A DNA stretch of 64,000 bases, taken from assembly GCA_964561545.1 (NCBI GenBank), contig CAZLQF010000008.1:1-64000 (forward strand), given 5' to 3'. Both the position numbers and the translations under genes were made by a program. This document shows, piece after piece, positions 55,781 through 64,000 of this stretch. Under the pieces are notes generated by a model. The model did not search any database, was not told the origin of the DNA, and saw only the letters and a list, made by a program, of their open reading frames with translations. The stretch is from CAZLQF01 sp964561545 (GTDB taxonomy: Bacteria; Bacteroidota; Bacteroidia; CAILMK01; CAYYUA01). Position 1 is the stretch's first letter; every line of letters starts with the position of its first letter.

Positions 55781-56170
55781 TTATAATTGGTCAAAAACTT
55801 TATCAAGGTCGCTTTTTACTTCCCAAGCCAAGTATTCCACTTCCGTGTTGTCTGCTTGGCCCATAATAGCTACCGGGTCCATTGCATCTACTTCAATGGA
55901 GCCATCGGCCATTTCCTGGACCACCACATTGCAGGGTAGGATTGTTCCGATCTTATCATCAGCCTGCAAAGCGCCATAAGCGTATTTGGGATTGCAAGCT
56001 CCCAATATGCGGTAGTTTCTAAAGCTCACATCCAATTTATCCTGTAGGGTGTTTTTCATATCGATTTCTGTAATCACGCCAAAATTATAGGTTTTCAAAA
56101 GGTCGGTAACTTTTTCGATCGCCTGTTCAAAGGAATTTTCAGCGATCGTTTTGCTAATATAATAATTCAT
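55781..56170 (-). CDS. DUF302 domain-containing protein
   Basis: A 129-residue soluble protein with the family signature: TVADNSFEQAIEKVTDLL-type start (YISKTIAENSFEQAIEKV), FGVITEIDMKNTLQDKLD, LGACNPKYAYGAL and LPCNVVVQE. The family is of unknown function. It is the gene immediately upstream of the universal stress protein on the same strand and likely shares its transcript. Confidence 0.93.
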   Translation of the reverse strand: MNYYISKTIAENSFEQAIEKVTDLLKTYNFGVITEIDMKNTLQDKLDVSFRNYRILGACNPKYAYGALQADDKIGTILPCNVVVQEMADGSIEVDAMDPVAIMGQADNTEVEYLAWEVKSDLDKVFDQL

Positions 56171-56449
56171 GTTCTGAATTTTAGTTCATTACAAATTTAA
56201 TGATGGAAAATGGCCCAATTTATGACTTTTCTCATTTATGGTAAGCAACACGGATATGCTCAGGCATTTAACTGACCTATCATTCCTTGCCAGGTAATAT
56301 TAAAAAGGGCAGGGAGTAGAAATTAAAGAGTTATTAGCCAAAGAACAATACCAAGCGCTTCACTTTTTACTCAAAGTTTTAAAAAGGTTAAAAAATCGTC
56401 CTGGTGCTTATATAATTTTCTAACTTATAACATACCGGCTCTTGAGGCT

Positions 56450-58864
56450 TTATTGCTCCTGGTTTTGCGCATCATTGTTATGAAATTTTTGCCAGCGTTG
56501 ATTGTATTCCGTTAGCTTATGGTTGATGATGGCATTGAATGACCCTTCTTCATACTGGCCATTTTCACCCAACGTACCTGCTTTTTTCCCGGATAATATT
56601 TCAAAACCTTCATCGATCGTACTTACAGGCCAAACATGGAAATCGCCCTTTTTGGTGGCCTCGACCACCTCTTCTTTAAGCATCAGGTTTTTCACATTCA
56701 ATTCAGGTATGATGACCCCTTGATCTCCGGTGAGGCCATTTTGCTTGCATACTTCATAAAAACCCTCGATTTTTTCATTAACGCCGCCAATGGGTTGTAT
56801 TTGGCCTTTTTGGTTAATGGAACCGGTCACTGCTATGTTCTGCTTGATGGGTAGGTCACCGATTTCTGACAGGGTTGCGTAAGCTTCAGCGCTGGAAGCA
56901 CTGTCTCCGTCAATACCGGAATAATTCTGCTCAAAAACCAATCTTACCGACAGGTTCATGGGTCTTTCAAGGGCATATTTGTCCATTAAATAACCGGACA
57001 GGATTAAGACCCCTTTGGAGTGTATGGGGCCGCCCATCTTGACTTCCCTTTCTATGTCCAGGAGGTTGCCCTTACCGAGGCTGAGGCTGGTAGTAATTTT
57101 GTTAGGCCTGCCAAAGGAAATATCTCCAAGGTCCAAAACAGACAAGCCATTGATCTCCCCTGTTTTGGAGCCAGTTACATCAATGATCAAGGTTCCTTCC
57201 CGGATCATCTCATTGATCTTCTCCTGGATTAAATTGGAGCGGTACGTTTTTTCTTCAATTGCAGTGATCAAGTGGTCACTTTGGATGTAATCAGCCCCAT
57301 TTTGGCCGGCATAATAATTGGCCTCTTTGATAATGTCAGAAATTTCCCTGAACCGGGTTGAAAGCTTATGCTGGTGGTCTGCCAACCTTGAGCTGTATTC
57401 CACCATTTTGGTCAGCCCGCTATTATCAAGGTGTTTCAATGATGCATCTTCATTACATATCTTGCAAATGAAAGCAACGTAATCATCAATGTTTTTGTCG
57501 CTTCGCTCCATGGAGGAATCAAAGTCGGATTTCACTTTGAAAAGTTTACGGAAATCATCCATGTTATTGTAAAGGGCGTGGTAATGCATGGGCTGGCCTA
57601 TCAAGATCACCTTAAGGTTCATCGGGATAGGCTCGGGCTTCAGGGTTTTGGTGTTCATATAGCCCAGCTTTTCGGTAATGTCTTCAATGGTTATTTCCTG
57701 GTTTTTTAAGGCGTGGATTAAATTTTCCCATGAAAAAGGATGGCGGAACAAGTCTTCTACTGGGATGATAATATAACCGCCATTGGCTTGCTGAAGTGAT
57801 CCCTGCCGAATAAGCGTGAAATCCGTTTCCAGTGCTCCAAATTGCGATTCTTTTTCAATCTTGCCAAAGAGGTTGTTATAAGTAGGGTTGTGCTCCATGA
57901 CTACGGGCGCCTTTTCCAGGTTGGTGTTGTCAATTAACACATTGACCCTGAATTGCTTCATGAACCTTTCTTCCCGCATGGCATAGTAAGGGTCTTTATT
58001 TTCTTGCTCTTGATCTGTTTTCCTGAAATAAGACAGGTTGTTGATGATCTCCTTCAGGATGTCATCCAGATAATTTAAAACTTTTGAATTTTGCTCGTAT
58101 TTTTCTTTAAGGTCGTCTATCCTGTATTGAATGGCGTATCTTGCCACTTCCTTGTCTAGATTTTGTACTTCGCTGTATTGGTCCTTTTCAATGCGCTGGA
58201 TCTTTCTTAAGGTATTCTTAAGGTCCTTTTGGATCTTTTTACCTTTGTCTTCAAGTTTTTCACGCTCCTCTTTGGAGAGATTTTGGAATTCCTGGTTTTG
58301 GATCGGGTTCCCTTCGCTATTTAGTGGGACGGTTTCAAAGCCTTTGGAGGTTTGTTGAATGGCAAAGTTGTTTTCATGCGCATATTCGTTTATTTCCTTA
58401 AATAGCTCATCCTTTTTTTCCTGGTATTTGTGTGCAATGGCATCTTTTTGGCGCGCATAATCCTCACTATCAAATGCTTGCTTAATGTTATCATCCATGG
58501 CATCGAACAATTCATGAATCTCATCCCTGAATTCTTTGGCTTCCCCAGGGTTAAAACTGATGGCCATAGGCCGGTAATTATCATTAAAATTATTGACATA
58601 TACCCAATCATTAGGCACCGCTTGGTCCTGGGCCACTTTATTTAAGTAGCGCATTGCGGCTGATGTTTTGCCGGTTCCGGGATTGCCTGAAATGAAAATG
58701 TTGAAGCCTTGTCCTTGAATGCCCAAACCAAATTCTAAAGCTTTTACGGCCCTTTCTTGCCCTATTATGGCTTTTAAAGGTTCAACTTGCTCACTGCTCT
58801 TACACTTAACTTCCTTTGATTGAACCTGGTTTCTGAGTGCTTCTGGCTTAAGTTTTTCTCGCAT
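56450..58864 (-). CDS. ATP-dependent protease of the Lon family (LonB-like)
   Basis: An 804-residue Lon-related protease that degrades proteins using ATP. The AAA domain has Walker A GNPGTGKTSA at ~residue 60. A long coiled-coil insertion (~120-280) follows, and an ANGGYIIIPVEDLF segment is near ~350. The C-terminal protease domain has the Ser-Lys dyad S655 (GDSASSAEAY) and K698 (IGGVNEKIEG), 43 residues apart as in E. coli Lon. The N-terminal Lon substrate domain is absent and the AAA module is interrupted, as in the LonB-like group. It lies between the DUF302 and Hsp20 genes. Confidence 0.93.
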   Translation of the reverse strand: MREKLKPEALRNQVQSKEVKCKSSEQVEPLKAIIGQERAVKALEFGLGIQGQGFNIFISGNPGTGKTSAAMRYLNKVAQDQAVPNDWVYVNNFNDNYRPMAISFNPGEAKEFRDEIHELFDAMDDNIKQAFDSEDYARQKDAIAHKYQEKKDELFKEINEYAHENNFAIQQTSKGFETVPLNSEGNPIQNQEFQNLSKEEREKLEDKGKKIQKDLKNTLRKIQRIEKDQYSEVQNLDKEVARYAIQYRIDDLKEKYEQNSKVLNYLDDILKEIINNLSYFRKTDQEQENKDPYYAMREERFMKQFRVNVLIDNTNLEKAPVVMEHNPTYNNLFGKIEKESQFGALETDFTLIRQGSLQQANGGYIIIPVEDLFRHPFSWENLIHALKNQEITIEDITEKLGYMNTKTLKPEPIPMNLKVILIGQPMHYHALYNNMDDFRKLFKVKSDFDSSMERSDKNIDDYVAFICKICNEDASLKHLDNSGLTKMVEYSSRLADHQHKLSTRFREISDIIKEANYYAGQNGADYIQSDHLITAIEEKTYRSNLIQEKINEMIREGTLIIDVTGSKTGEINGLSVLDLGDISFGRPNKITTSLSLGKGNLLDIEREVKMGGPIHSKGVLILSGYLMDKYALERPMNLSVRLVFEQNYSGIDGDSASSAEAYATLSEIGDLPIKQNIAVTGSINQKGQIQPIGGVNEKIEGFYEVCKQNGLTGDQGVIIPELNVKNLMLKEEVVEATKKGDFHVWPVSTIDEGFEILSGKKAGTLGENGQYEEGSFNAIINHKLTEYNQRWQKFHNNDAQNQEQ

Positions 58865-58962
58865 GATGATGAGGTTTTTGAATATGACTCGAATTAACGA
58901 ATAAGAATGGTAAATCTAAAGTCAGCAGGAAGCCATTTCGTAACAATTTTTAAGCCAACCAT

Positions 58963-58996
58963 AAAAAAAGAGCATGGAGCATTTTACTCCCTGCTC
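58963..58996 (-). terminator. Intrinsic terminator of the hsp20 gene
   Basis: On the minus strand a 10-bp stem with one mismatch (GAGCAGGGAG against CTCCATGCTC) and a 7-nt loop is followed by seven Ts. It lies about 32 bp past the hsp20 stop codon. Confidence 0.8.
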
Positions 58997-59027
58997 ATTT
59001 TGATGAATTACGATGAATAAAGCGGAT

Positions 59028-59453
59028 TTAGTTGATCTCAATTTGCTTTCGCTCTATTTGGGCATCTTCGGTTTTGGGAATTTGGATCGATAAAATTCCG
59101 TTGTCGTATGTGGCTTCAATGCTTGAATCATCCACGGCATTTGGTAGCATGAAAGACCTGGTAAACCTACCTTTGGTGAACTCCAACATCTCATAATTTT
59201 TGTAATCTTGATTACCTTCCTCGCTTGGCTCCGCCTTAATGTATAAGGTCTTGCCCTTGAGCTCTACCGAAAAATCATCTTTAGCATAGCCAGGTGCTGC
59301 TAAATCCACTTGGTAATGGTCCCGTTCGTTTTTGATGTTCAATCGAGGGGTGGTTCTGTTGAACGGAAAAAATCGTTCAAAAAATGGAACACCTTTATCA
59401 GCAGTTTCCGGTTGATTTTTGAGTAGATCCTTGTTTTGTGTTTTTTCAGTCAT
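59028..59453 (-). CDS. Hsp20/alpha-crystallin small heat-shock protein
   Basis: A 141-residue ATP-independent holdase that binds unfolding proteins. The alpha-crystallin domain covers ~residues 38-125, with RDHYQVDLAAPGYAKDDFSV, GKTLYIKAE and the GRFTRSFMLP and NGILSIQIPK elements. The tail has an IxI-type IQI and IEI. It has its own terminator and a cluster of TTGACA-type elements about 100-150 bp upstream. A second, shorter Hsp20 protein is encoded at 63026. Confidence 0.95.
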   Translation of the reverse strand: MTEKTQNKDLLKNQPETADKGVPFFERFFPFNRTTPRLNIKNERDHYQVDLAAPGYAKDDFSVELKGKTLYIKAEPSEEGNQDYKNYEMLEFTKGRFTRSFMLPNAVDDSSIEATYDNGILSIQIPKTEDAQIERKQIEIN

Positions 59454-59554
59454 AACCTTTATTTTTTTTTTGTTTCACAAATTTTTCACTTTTCATTTAA
59501 CAAACCTTATTCCATTAGATATTGATAATGAATATTTTACAGGTTTTTAAGCTT

Positions 59555-59602
59555 TTGACAGGCCTTCCTTGTCAATGTTGACAATGATATGCTATTTTGA
59601 CA
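59555..59602. promoter_or_regulatory. Cluster of TTGACA elements upstream of hsp20
   Basis: TTGACA occurs at 59555, within a perfect inverted repeat TTGTCAA-TG-TTGACAA at 59569-59584, and again at 59597. Four half-sites in 48 bp suggest an operator for the minus-strand hsp20 gene, about 100 bp upstream of its start. The protein that would bind is unknown. Confidence 0.45.
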
Positions 59603-60256
59603 TATAATATTGATAGTGAGGATTTTATGGTGCTGTTTTTGTATTGAAATTAATTTTAGACTATTAACTAAATTTGTCCCTGAGGCCGCCAAAGCCTTTA
59701 AATGATCCTAATATACGATACCATTCCTTCTAACTAAAAGGTTTCCCTTGGTTAACTTGCTCCTGATTGGTGGTAACGCCTTGGTTTTTATGTTTAAATG
59801 ATCGCTTTGCAAAGCGGAAATGCGATTTATCTTTTATCAATTGGGCTTGGTGCCCGCACGTTTTATAGATGCTCAATGGGCCTTAGAAAAAGGGCTTTCC
59901 CCTTCTCATTATTGGCCCTTTGTTATCAACATGGTCTTGCATTCACTTCATTGTCAATATGGGTTAAAGGGGGGCCTTATTTAGGGGAAGATACTAACAA
60001 AATAAGTTTGCTATTCCTTCTATTATTATTCGACTCTAAGCTGCTTTCCATAGATATCCACTTTCCTTTTGATAACCTAAAGCTTCTTTCGGATCCGGTT
60101 CATAGAAGCGCCAAAGCCATTGGCTTAGATCACGCCTCATAAATTCTAATTTTAGCGCTGTTATAAAATTTAAAGCTTAGCCTAAAAAAACTTGGTCCGG
60201 TAGATTAAAAAAAAGGATACCAAAGACAGAGCATGCAAGATATTGTAATGTTTCAG
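59603..60256. other. Long intergenic region with possible small ORFs
   Basis: No confident gene. On the minus strand a 34-codon frame ending at 60036 (start ATG 60140, MRRDLSQWLWRFYEPDPKEA) has protein-like composition, and a separate open stretch near 59729-59790 reads NQGVTTNQEQVNQGKPFS. They may be remnants. The 114-codon plus-strand frame at 59798 is probably chance. Confidence 0.4.
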
Positions 60257-60418
60257 TTACAAAATGAAATAAAGGGTGAAGATGATGACAAGCAAAACAG
60301 CGACAATTTTCATCCAGGTAGGAAATTGCTCAAATTCATGCTCACAGACCGGGCAAACTTTTGCATCTTTGTCTACATCCATGGCACAAGAAGGGCACTC
60401 TTTTGTCTTTTTAGCCAT
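60257..60418 (-). CDS. Small zinc-ribbon membrane protein
   Basis: A 53-residue protein. Residues ~8-27 hold two CxxC pairs, CPSC and CPVC, separated by 12 residues, which is a zinc-ribbon pattern. A hydrophobic segment (MKIVAVLLVIIFTLYFIL) ends the protein and would place it in the membrane. The start is ATG at 60418 and the stop TAA at 60257. A frame on the opposite strand is a shadow. The role is unknown; small ribbon proteins of this kind may be metal- or stress-related. Confidence 0.8.
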   Translation of the reverse strand: MAKKTKECPSCAMDVDKDAKVCPVCEHEFEQFPTWMKIVAVLLVIIFTLYFIL

Positions 60419-60715
60419 ACTTCAATTTTAGTAGTGAGAACAGTACAAATCTGTTGAATAATTCTGGAAATAAAGATCGCTTATTCTGTTGGTAGGTAGC
60501 AAGCTCTGGATTTCAGCTTAAAACAAGTAGTTATCAAGTCAAAACAATAGGAGGCAACCACTTATTAAATACTCAACAGTTAAGCCATTTTGAATGGTAG
60601 GCTAGCATAAAATTCAAATGGGGCAAGGCCATTAAAGAAGCATCATTGTCATTATTTACTTTCATTATCCAAGGAATTTTTAATATTTGAGTTCAAAATC
60701 GTATTTACCAAACTT

Positions 60716-61963
60716 ATGGAAAGCAGTGAGTTTACCCATCATCCCGAAGTTGAGCGATTAATAACGCAATTAAAAGAAGATCAAATTGATAAAAAGATCT
60801 TTTCAGATGTTATTGACGAAACGGGGCATCAATACGCGGATTTAGTTCAGGAAGGCGGTGGCGTTCTGGGCTTTGCCTTGGTAGGCTATACTTACGTTTT
60901 GGAGCAAATGGGCATCAGGTTTTTGAATTTAGCCGGAACCTCAGCAGGTGCGGTCAATACCTTGTTTCTGAACGTCATGGGCGACTTTCAAGCATCAAAG
61001 TCAGAACTTTTAATCGATGAATTCGCCCGGAAAAACATCATGGACTTTGTGGACAACGACCCCACCATCAAAAATATCCTTAAAAGCATTGTAAGAAAGG
61101 AAGGTATAGCTAAATCCCTGGTTCATGTAATGTGGAATGGGTTTCGGTTGAAACGGTCCATAAATAAAAACCTTGGTGTTAATTCAGGAAAAGATTTCTA
61201 CCAATGGGTTGATCGGATCTTGAAAAAACATGGAATTTCTACTACCGCTGATCTTTTCCAGAAGCAAGCTAAATTGCCAGAAACCTTGCGGATCCGCAAA
61301 AATGTGGAGCGGAATGTAGAAGGGCTTTGTTCTTCAATAGCCATCATAGCTGCTGACATTACAACTCAAACCAAAGTGAGCTTTCCGGAGATGAATTTGT
61401 TGTATTGGCATGAGCCAGATAAAGTTAACCCTGCTGATTATGTGAGGGCCTCTATGGCCATTCCATTCTTGTTTCAGCCGTATGAGGTGAGTAACCTTCC
61501 GAAAGGAGGCGAAGCCCAAACCAACTGGATAAACATGGTGCGCTATAACGGCCCAATACCGGAAAAAGTCAGGTTTGTGGATGGAGGGGTCATGTCTAAC
61601 TTTCCCATTGATGCCTTTCATATAACAGGCGTACCCAGATTGCCGACTTTTGGCGTCAAGTTGGGGGTTAACCGGGAGAATCCTGAGCTTTCCACCAATT
61701 TAAGGAGCTACTTGAGGAACTTGATCAATGCCATGCGGCAAGTTCATGATTTTGAGTTCCTGGTTAACAACCATGAATACGAAAAACTCATCCAGACCGT
61801 GGATATTGGCGATCACATTTGGTTTGATTTTGACATCTCTAATGATGATAAAATTGACCTTTTCATTCGAGGAGCTAAAGCAGCCAATGCATTCCTCAGG
61901 CGTTTCGATTGGCCCCGCTACAAACAACTTCGGTATGAGAAACTGCTGAATTCAAATGGGTGA
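60716..61963 (+). CDS. Patatin-like phospholipase family protein
   Basis: A 415-residue lipid acyl hydrolase with a Ser-Asp dyad. The oxyanion loop is QEGGGVLGFALVG, the nucleophile elbow is GTSAGAVNTL and the catalytic aspartate is in VDGGVMSNFPID. There is no signal peptide, so it acts in the cytoplasm or on the inner face of the membrane. It is monocistronic with a 297-bp upstream spacer and sits within the stress-gene cluster. The substrate is not predictable. Confidence 0.93.
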   Translation: MESSEFTHHPEVERLITQLKEDQIDKKIFSDVIDETGHQYADLVQEGGGVLGFALVGYTYVLEQMGIRFLNLAGTSAGAVNTLFLNVMGDFQASKSELLIDEFARKNIMDFVDNDPTIKNILKSIVRKEGIAKSLVHVMWNGFRLKRSINKNLGVNSGKDFYQWVDRILKKHGISTTADLFQKQAKLPETLRIRKNVERNVEGLCSSIAIIAADITTQTKVSFPEMNLLYWHEPDKVNPADYVRASMAIPFLFQPYEVSNLPKGGEAQTNWINMVRYNGPIPEKVRFVDGGVMSNFPIDAFHITGVPRLPTFGVKLGVNRENPELSTNLRSYLRNLINAMRQVHDFEFLVNNHEYEKLIQTVDIGDHIWFDFDISNDDKIDLFIRGAKAANAFLRRFDWPRYKQLRYEKLLNSNG

Positions 61964-62207
61964 ATGACTTAGGGTTTTGAAGTTAGCATTGGTTCTTCTA
62001 ATTGTTGCATAGCCCTCAAAAGCGCATCTTTACATAAAAATCCCGAACTGAACAACAAACAATAAATATAAAACCGAACAGGACTTGTTGAAACTTCCAG
62101 TATTTTTTCTGAAGTGCTTTTTAATATCATTTGTCTCAATCAGCGACCATTTTGTTTTGGCAAGGGTTAAAAGTTCTTACAATGGACCCCTTAATTAACT
62201 TAACCCA

Positions 62208-62804
62208 TTAACGCTTAATGGCAGCTATGTTTTGTTGAATGTAGGGCAGGATTTCCTCGGGGGTTAAATAAAACTGGTTATGGTATTTAATTAGATTACT
62301 TTTTTGTTCTTGCTTCCTGATCTCGCAGGACCAGGCATACAATTCCCACCCCAACCCGTGCTGGATTGTTCTTAGGTCAGTACTTCTCTCCAATCGCTTA
62401 CGAAAATTGGAAAACGGGTACTTGATGCCCATGGTTAGGAGCTGATTTTGGGTAGCATTTTCATAATCAACTATATGGGCGAGCTCATGACCTATGATGC
62501 CTACTTGGGCATTGAAGCTGTAATTTTTAAAAAGTATGGAGGCTAATCCCGGTAAAGAACGAGTACTGATAGTAATTTTATACGTTCTTGGTTTTTGGAG
62601 CGTTAACAAACTTGGGATGGTTGGCTTGCAGGATAGGGGAAGCAATGAAGTTGCTTCTTTAAAAACAATAGGAACTGTTCTTAGCTCCGGGTAATGAACA
62701 AGTGCTTTTAAAATAGCACGTTCGTGTTTTTGCGGAATGGATTTATTCAACCCAAATTCTTCCTCAAGTGCCTCGGTTTTGATTGGCATTTGCTCCTTGT
62801 CCAT
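62208..62804 (-). CDS. Putative zinc metallopeptidase-like protein (HExxH)
   Basis: A 198-residue soluble protein. The metal-binding HELAHIVDYENA (HExxH with a following acidic residue) is near residue ~115. The N-terminal ~60 residues are helical and charged. I do not recognise a named family and cannot see a third ligand with certainty; metal-binding is likely but peptidase activity is an inference. It stands alone on the minus strand between the patatin and the second Hsp20 gene. Confidence 0.78.
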   Translation of the reverse strand: MDKEQMPIKTEALEEEFGLNKSIPQKHERAILKALVHYPELRTVPIVFKEATSLLPLSCKPTIPSLLTLQKPRTYKITISTRSLPGLASILFKNYSFNAQVGIIGHELAHIVDYENATQNQLLTMGIKYPFSNFRKRLERSTDLRTIQHGLGWELYAWSCEIRKQEQKSNLIKYHNQFYLTPEEILPYIQQNIAAIKR

Positions 62805-62987
62805 CCTTTTTTAGAATTTTTTGCCCTTTCAGGTTACATTGATTACCCACTATAATCATTAGTAATAACCGTTCTAACCTCTATAGTTAAAAAGGTTCTT
62901 AAAAAATTTGAGTTTCAGATTCTAAAAATCCCTAACCAAGGTGGTTCAATGCTGATAAAAATCATTTTTTGGCTTCTAAGCCTTATT

Positions 62988-62995
62988 TAATTTTG
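62988..62995 (+). promoter_or_regulatory. Candidate -7 promoter box of the second hsp20 gene
   Basis: TAATTTTG matches TAnnTTTG and lies 30 bp upstream of the start at 63026. The nearest TTG is 16 bp upstream, slightly short of the usual 19, so this is tentative. Confidence 0.4.
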
Positions 62996-63025
62996 GCGTA
63001 AGGATGTAAAAATAATAAATGCCTT

Positions 63026-63376
63026 ATGGACCTCTTGAAAAATCAACCCCAAAATTTAGATCATTACCAAAATTCGAATCATAACTTAGAACCTTCTATC
63101 AATGCTTATGACAATGGCTCTTGTTTTATCGTGGAGATCCTGGCGCCAGGCATGAACCCAGAAGATTTTGATGTTTCTGTAAAAGATGGGGTATTGTCCA
63201 TCAATGCTTCCCATAAGGATCAAGATGCCATTGAAAAGCAGTACTTAAAAGAAGAATTTCCTCACCAATTGGTAAAAATCAGCCGCTACTACCCTTTGCC
63301 CCAAGCCGTTGATAAGCATGAATTTAAAAGGTTCTATGATCGGGGCATTTTAAAAATCATTTTTAATAAACAATAA
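63026..63376 (+). CDS. Hsp20/alpha-crystallin family protein, short
   Basis: A 116-residue alpha-crystallin-domain protein. The domain starts near residue 27 (PSINAYDNGSCFIVEILAPG) and contains NPEDFDVSVKDGVLSINAS and RYYPLPQAVD. The C-terminal IxI extension is reduced to LKIIFNKQ. It may act as a holdase or be a partner of the 141-residue protein at 59028. The gene is 75 bp upstream of a short-chain dehydrogenase on the same strand. Confidence 0.88.
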   Translation: MDLLKNQPQNLDHYQNSNHNLEPSINAYDNGSCFIVEILAPGMNPEDFDVSVKDGVLSINASHKDQDAIEKQYLKEEFPHQLVKISRYYPLPQAVDKHEFKRFYDRGILKIIFNKQ

Positions 63377-63451
63377 CTTCCTCAAGAACTGCAGGTTTAA
63401 CAAGGCATTAAAGAGAACCATTACTACCAATATAAAATAAACAATACAATA

Positions 63452-64000
63452 ATGGAGCAATTATTTAAATATAAAACCGCTGTTGTAACAGGAGCATCTT
63501 CAGGCATAGGAAGGTCCACAGCCATTGCATTTGCAAGAGAAGGAGCAAAAGTGGCAGCAATTGATATAGACGAACAAGGAGGAGCTTTGACCACTAAGGC
63601 GATTGAAGATGAAGGACTGGAGGCTGCCTTTTATAAGTGTGATACCAGCGACCCGGATGAAGTGAGGCGTGTTTTTGGTGATATCAGGGAAAAATATGGC
63701 CAGGTACACGCAGCTTTTAACAATGCAGGAATTGAAGGAGTAAAAGCCCCTACTGCCCAGAGCGATAATGACAACTTTGAGAAGCTTTTGAACGTCAACC
63801 TGCAAGGCATTTATTATTGCTTAAAACAAGAGTTGAGCATTATGGAAGCAGCGAAACATGGAGCGATTGTTAATTGTTCTTCTGTGGCCGGTTTAGTAGG
63901 ATTCCCCAATTTACCCCATTACACTGCTACTAAACATGGTGTTATCGGGCTGACCAAAAATGCGGCCATTGAATATGCCAAGTTGAACATCAGGGTAAAT
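63452..64000 (+). CDS. Short-chain dehydrogenase/reductase (3' partial)
   Basis: NAD(P)-dependent oxidoreductase; 183 codons are visible and the gene runs off the window. The cofactor loop is TGASSGIG. Asp in AIDIDEQGG suggests NAD preference. NNAG and the catalytic Ser (CSSVAG), Tyr and Lys (YTATKHG) are present. The substrate is not predictable. It follows the second Hsp20 gene by 75 bp, so cotranscription is possible. Confidence 0.94.
   Translation, partial: MEQLFKYKTAVVTGASSGIGRSTAIAFAREGAKVAAIDIDEQGGALTTKAIEDEGLEAAFYKCDTSDPDEVRRVFGDIREKYGQVHAAFNNAGIEGVKAPTAQSDNDNFEKLLNVNLQGIYYCLKQELSIMEAAKHGAIVNCSSVAGLVGFPNLPHYTATKHGVIGLTKNAAIEYAKLNIRVN

Noticed and set aside
59798..60142. 114-codon plus-strand frame
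   Set aside because: Irregular composition and no family pattern; the reverse strand here reads more like protein.
60233..60457. 74-codon plus-strand frame
   Set aside because: Exact antisense shadow of the zinc-ribbon gene at 60257-60418, which has clear CxxC motifs.

Overview
The window reads as chromosomal DNA of a Bacteroidota bacterium, most likely of the Cytophagales type. The taxonomic call is an inference. It rests on a protein with a type IX secretion C-terminal sorting domain, promoters of the form TTTG-N19-TAnnTTTG, starts without clear Shine-Dalgarno sites, a DUF3127 protein, and an MCM large subunit without its cobalamin domain. The DNA is moderately AT-rich with AT-rich intergenic regions. 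A run of 100 Ns at 31874-31973 marks a scaffold join. No rRNA, tRNA, CRISPR array, prophage or transposase was found.

Layout. 1-4 kb: fatty-acid beta-oxidation genes fadN (5' end outside the window) and fadA, separated by a four-helix-bundle gene flanked by 7-bp repeats. 4.3-17 kb: housekeeping genes (mnmE, a fused peptide-type ABC ATPase, ribBA, an ABC-F protein, a DUF3127 protein with an SSB-like tail, a YkvA-type protein, parE). 17.2-20.4 kb: a sulfur-carrier cysteine operon (cysM-like, JAMM protease, CysO-like carrier, ThiF/MoeB-rhodanese) preceded by a 27-residue leader peptide with four consecutive Cys codons and an intrinsic terminator, which together look like a cysteine-sensing attenuator. 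20.6-25 kb: a membrane-anchored hypothetical protein, methylmalonyl-CoA mutase large subunit and typA. 25-33.4 kb: a minus-strand block with a flippase, GT9, copper ATPase, cytidine deaminase, pyrG, the gap, kdsB and a LolD-type ATPase. 33.8-43.4 kb: envelope genes (RDD protein, mpl, spermidine-synthase-like protein, T9SS cargo, PASTA protein, a double D-Ala-D-Ala ligase) and a frame-broken exported protein.

43.8-54 kb: fadE, a VWA/AAA ATPase pair, a DUF2461 protein, a large lipoprotein, and a tetR-paaA-paaB-paaC phenylacetyl-CoA epoxidase operon with a clear promoter and palindromic operator. 54.9-64 kb: a stress-type cluster with a tandem universal stress protein, a DUF302 protein, a Lon-like protease, two Hsp20-type chaperones, a small zinc-ribbon membrane protein, a patatin, an HExxH protein and the start of a short-chain dehydrogenase.

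How the genes fit together. fadN, fadA and fadE supply beta-oxidation, and paaABC plus mutase feed aromatic and propionyl-type carbon into central metabolism. mpl, ddl, kdsB, the LolD-type ATPase, GT9 and the flippase serve the envelope. The cysteine operon is the most coherent regulated unit. Its leader, terminator, competing antiterminator pairing, downstream terminator and four functionally linked proteins can all be read directly from the DNA.
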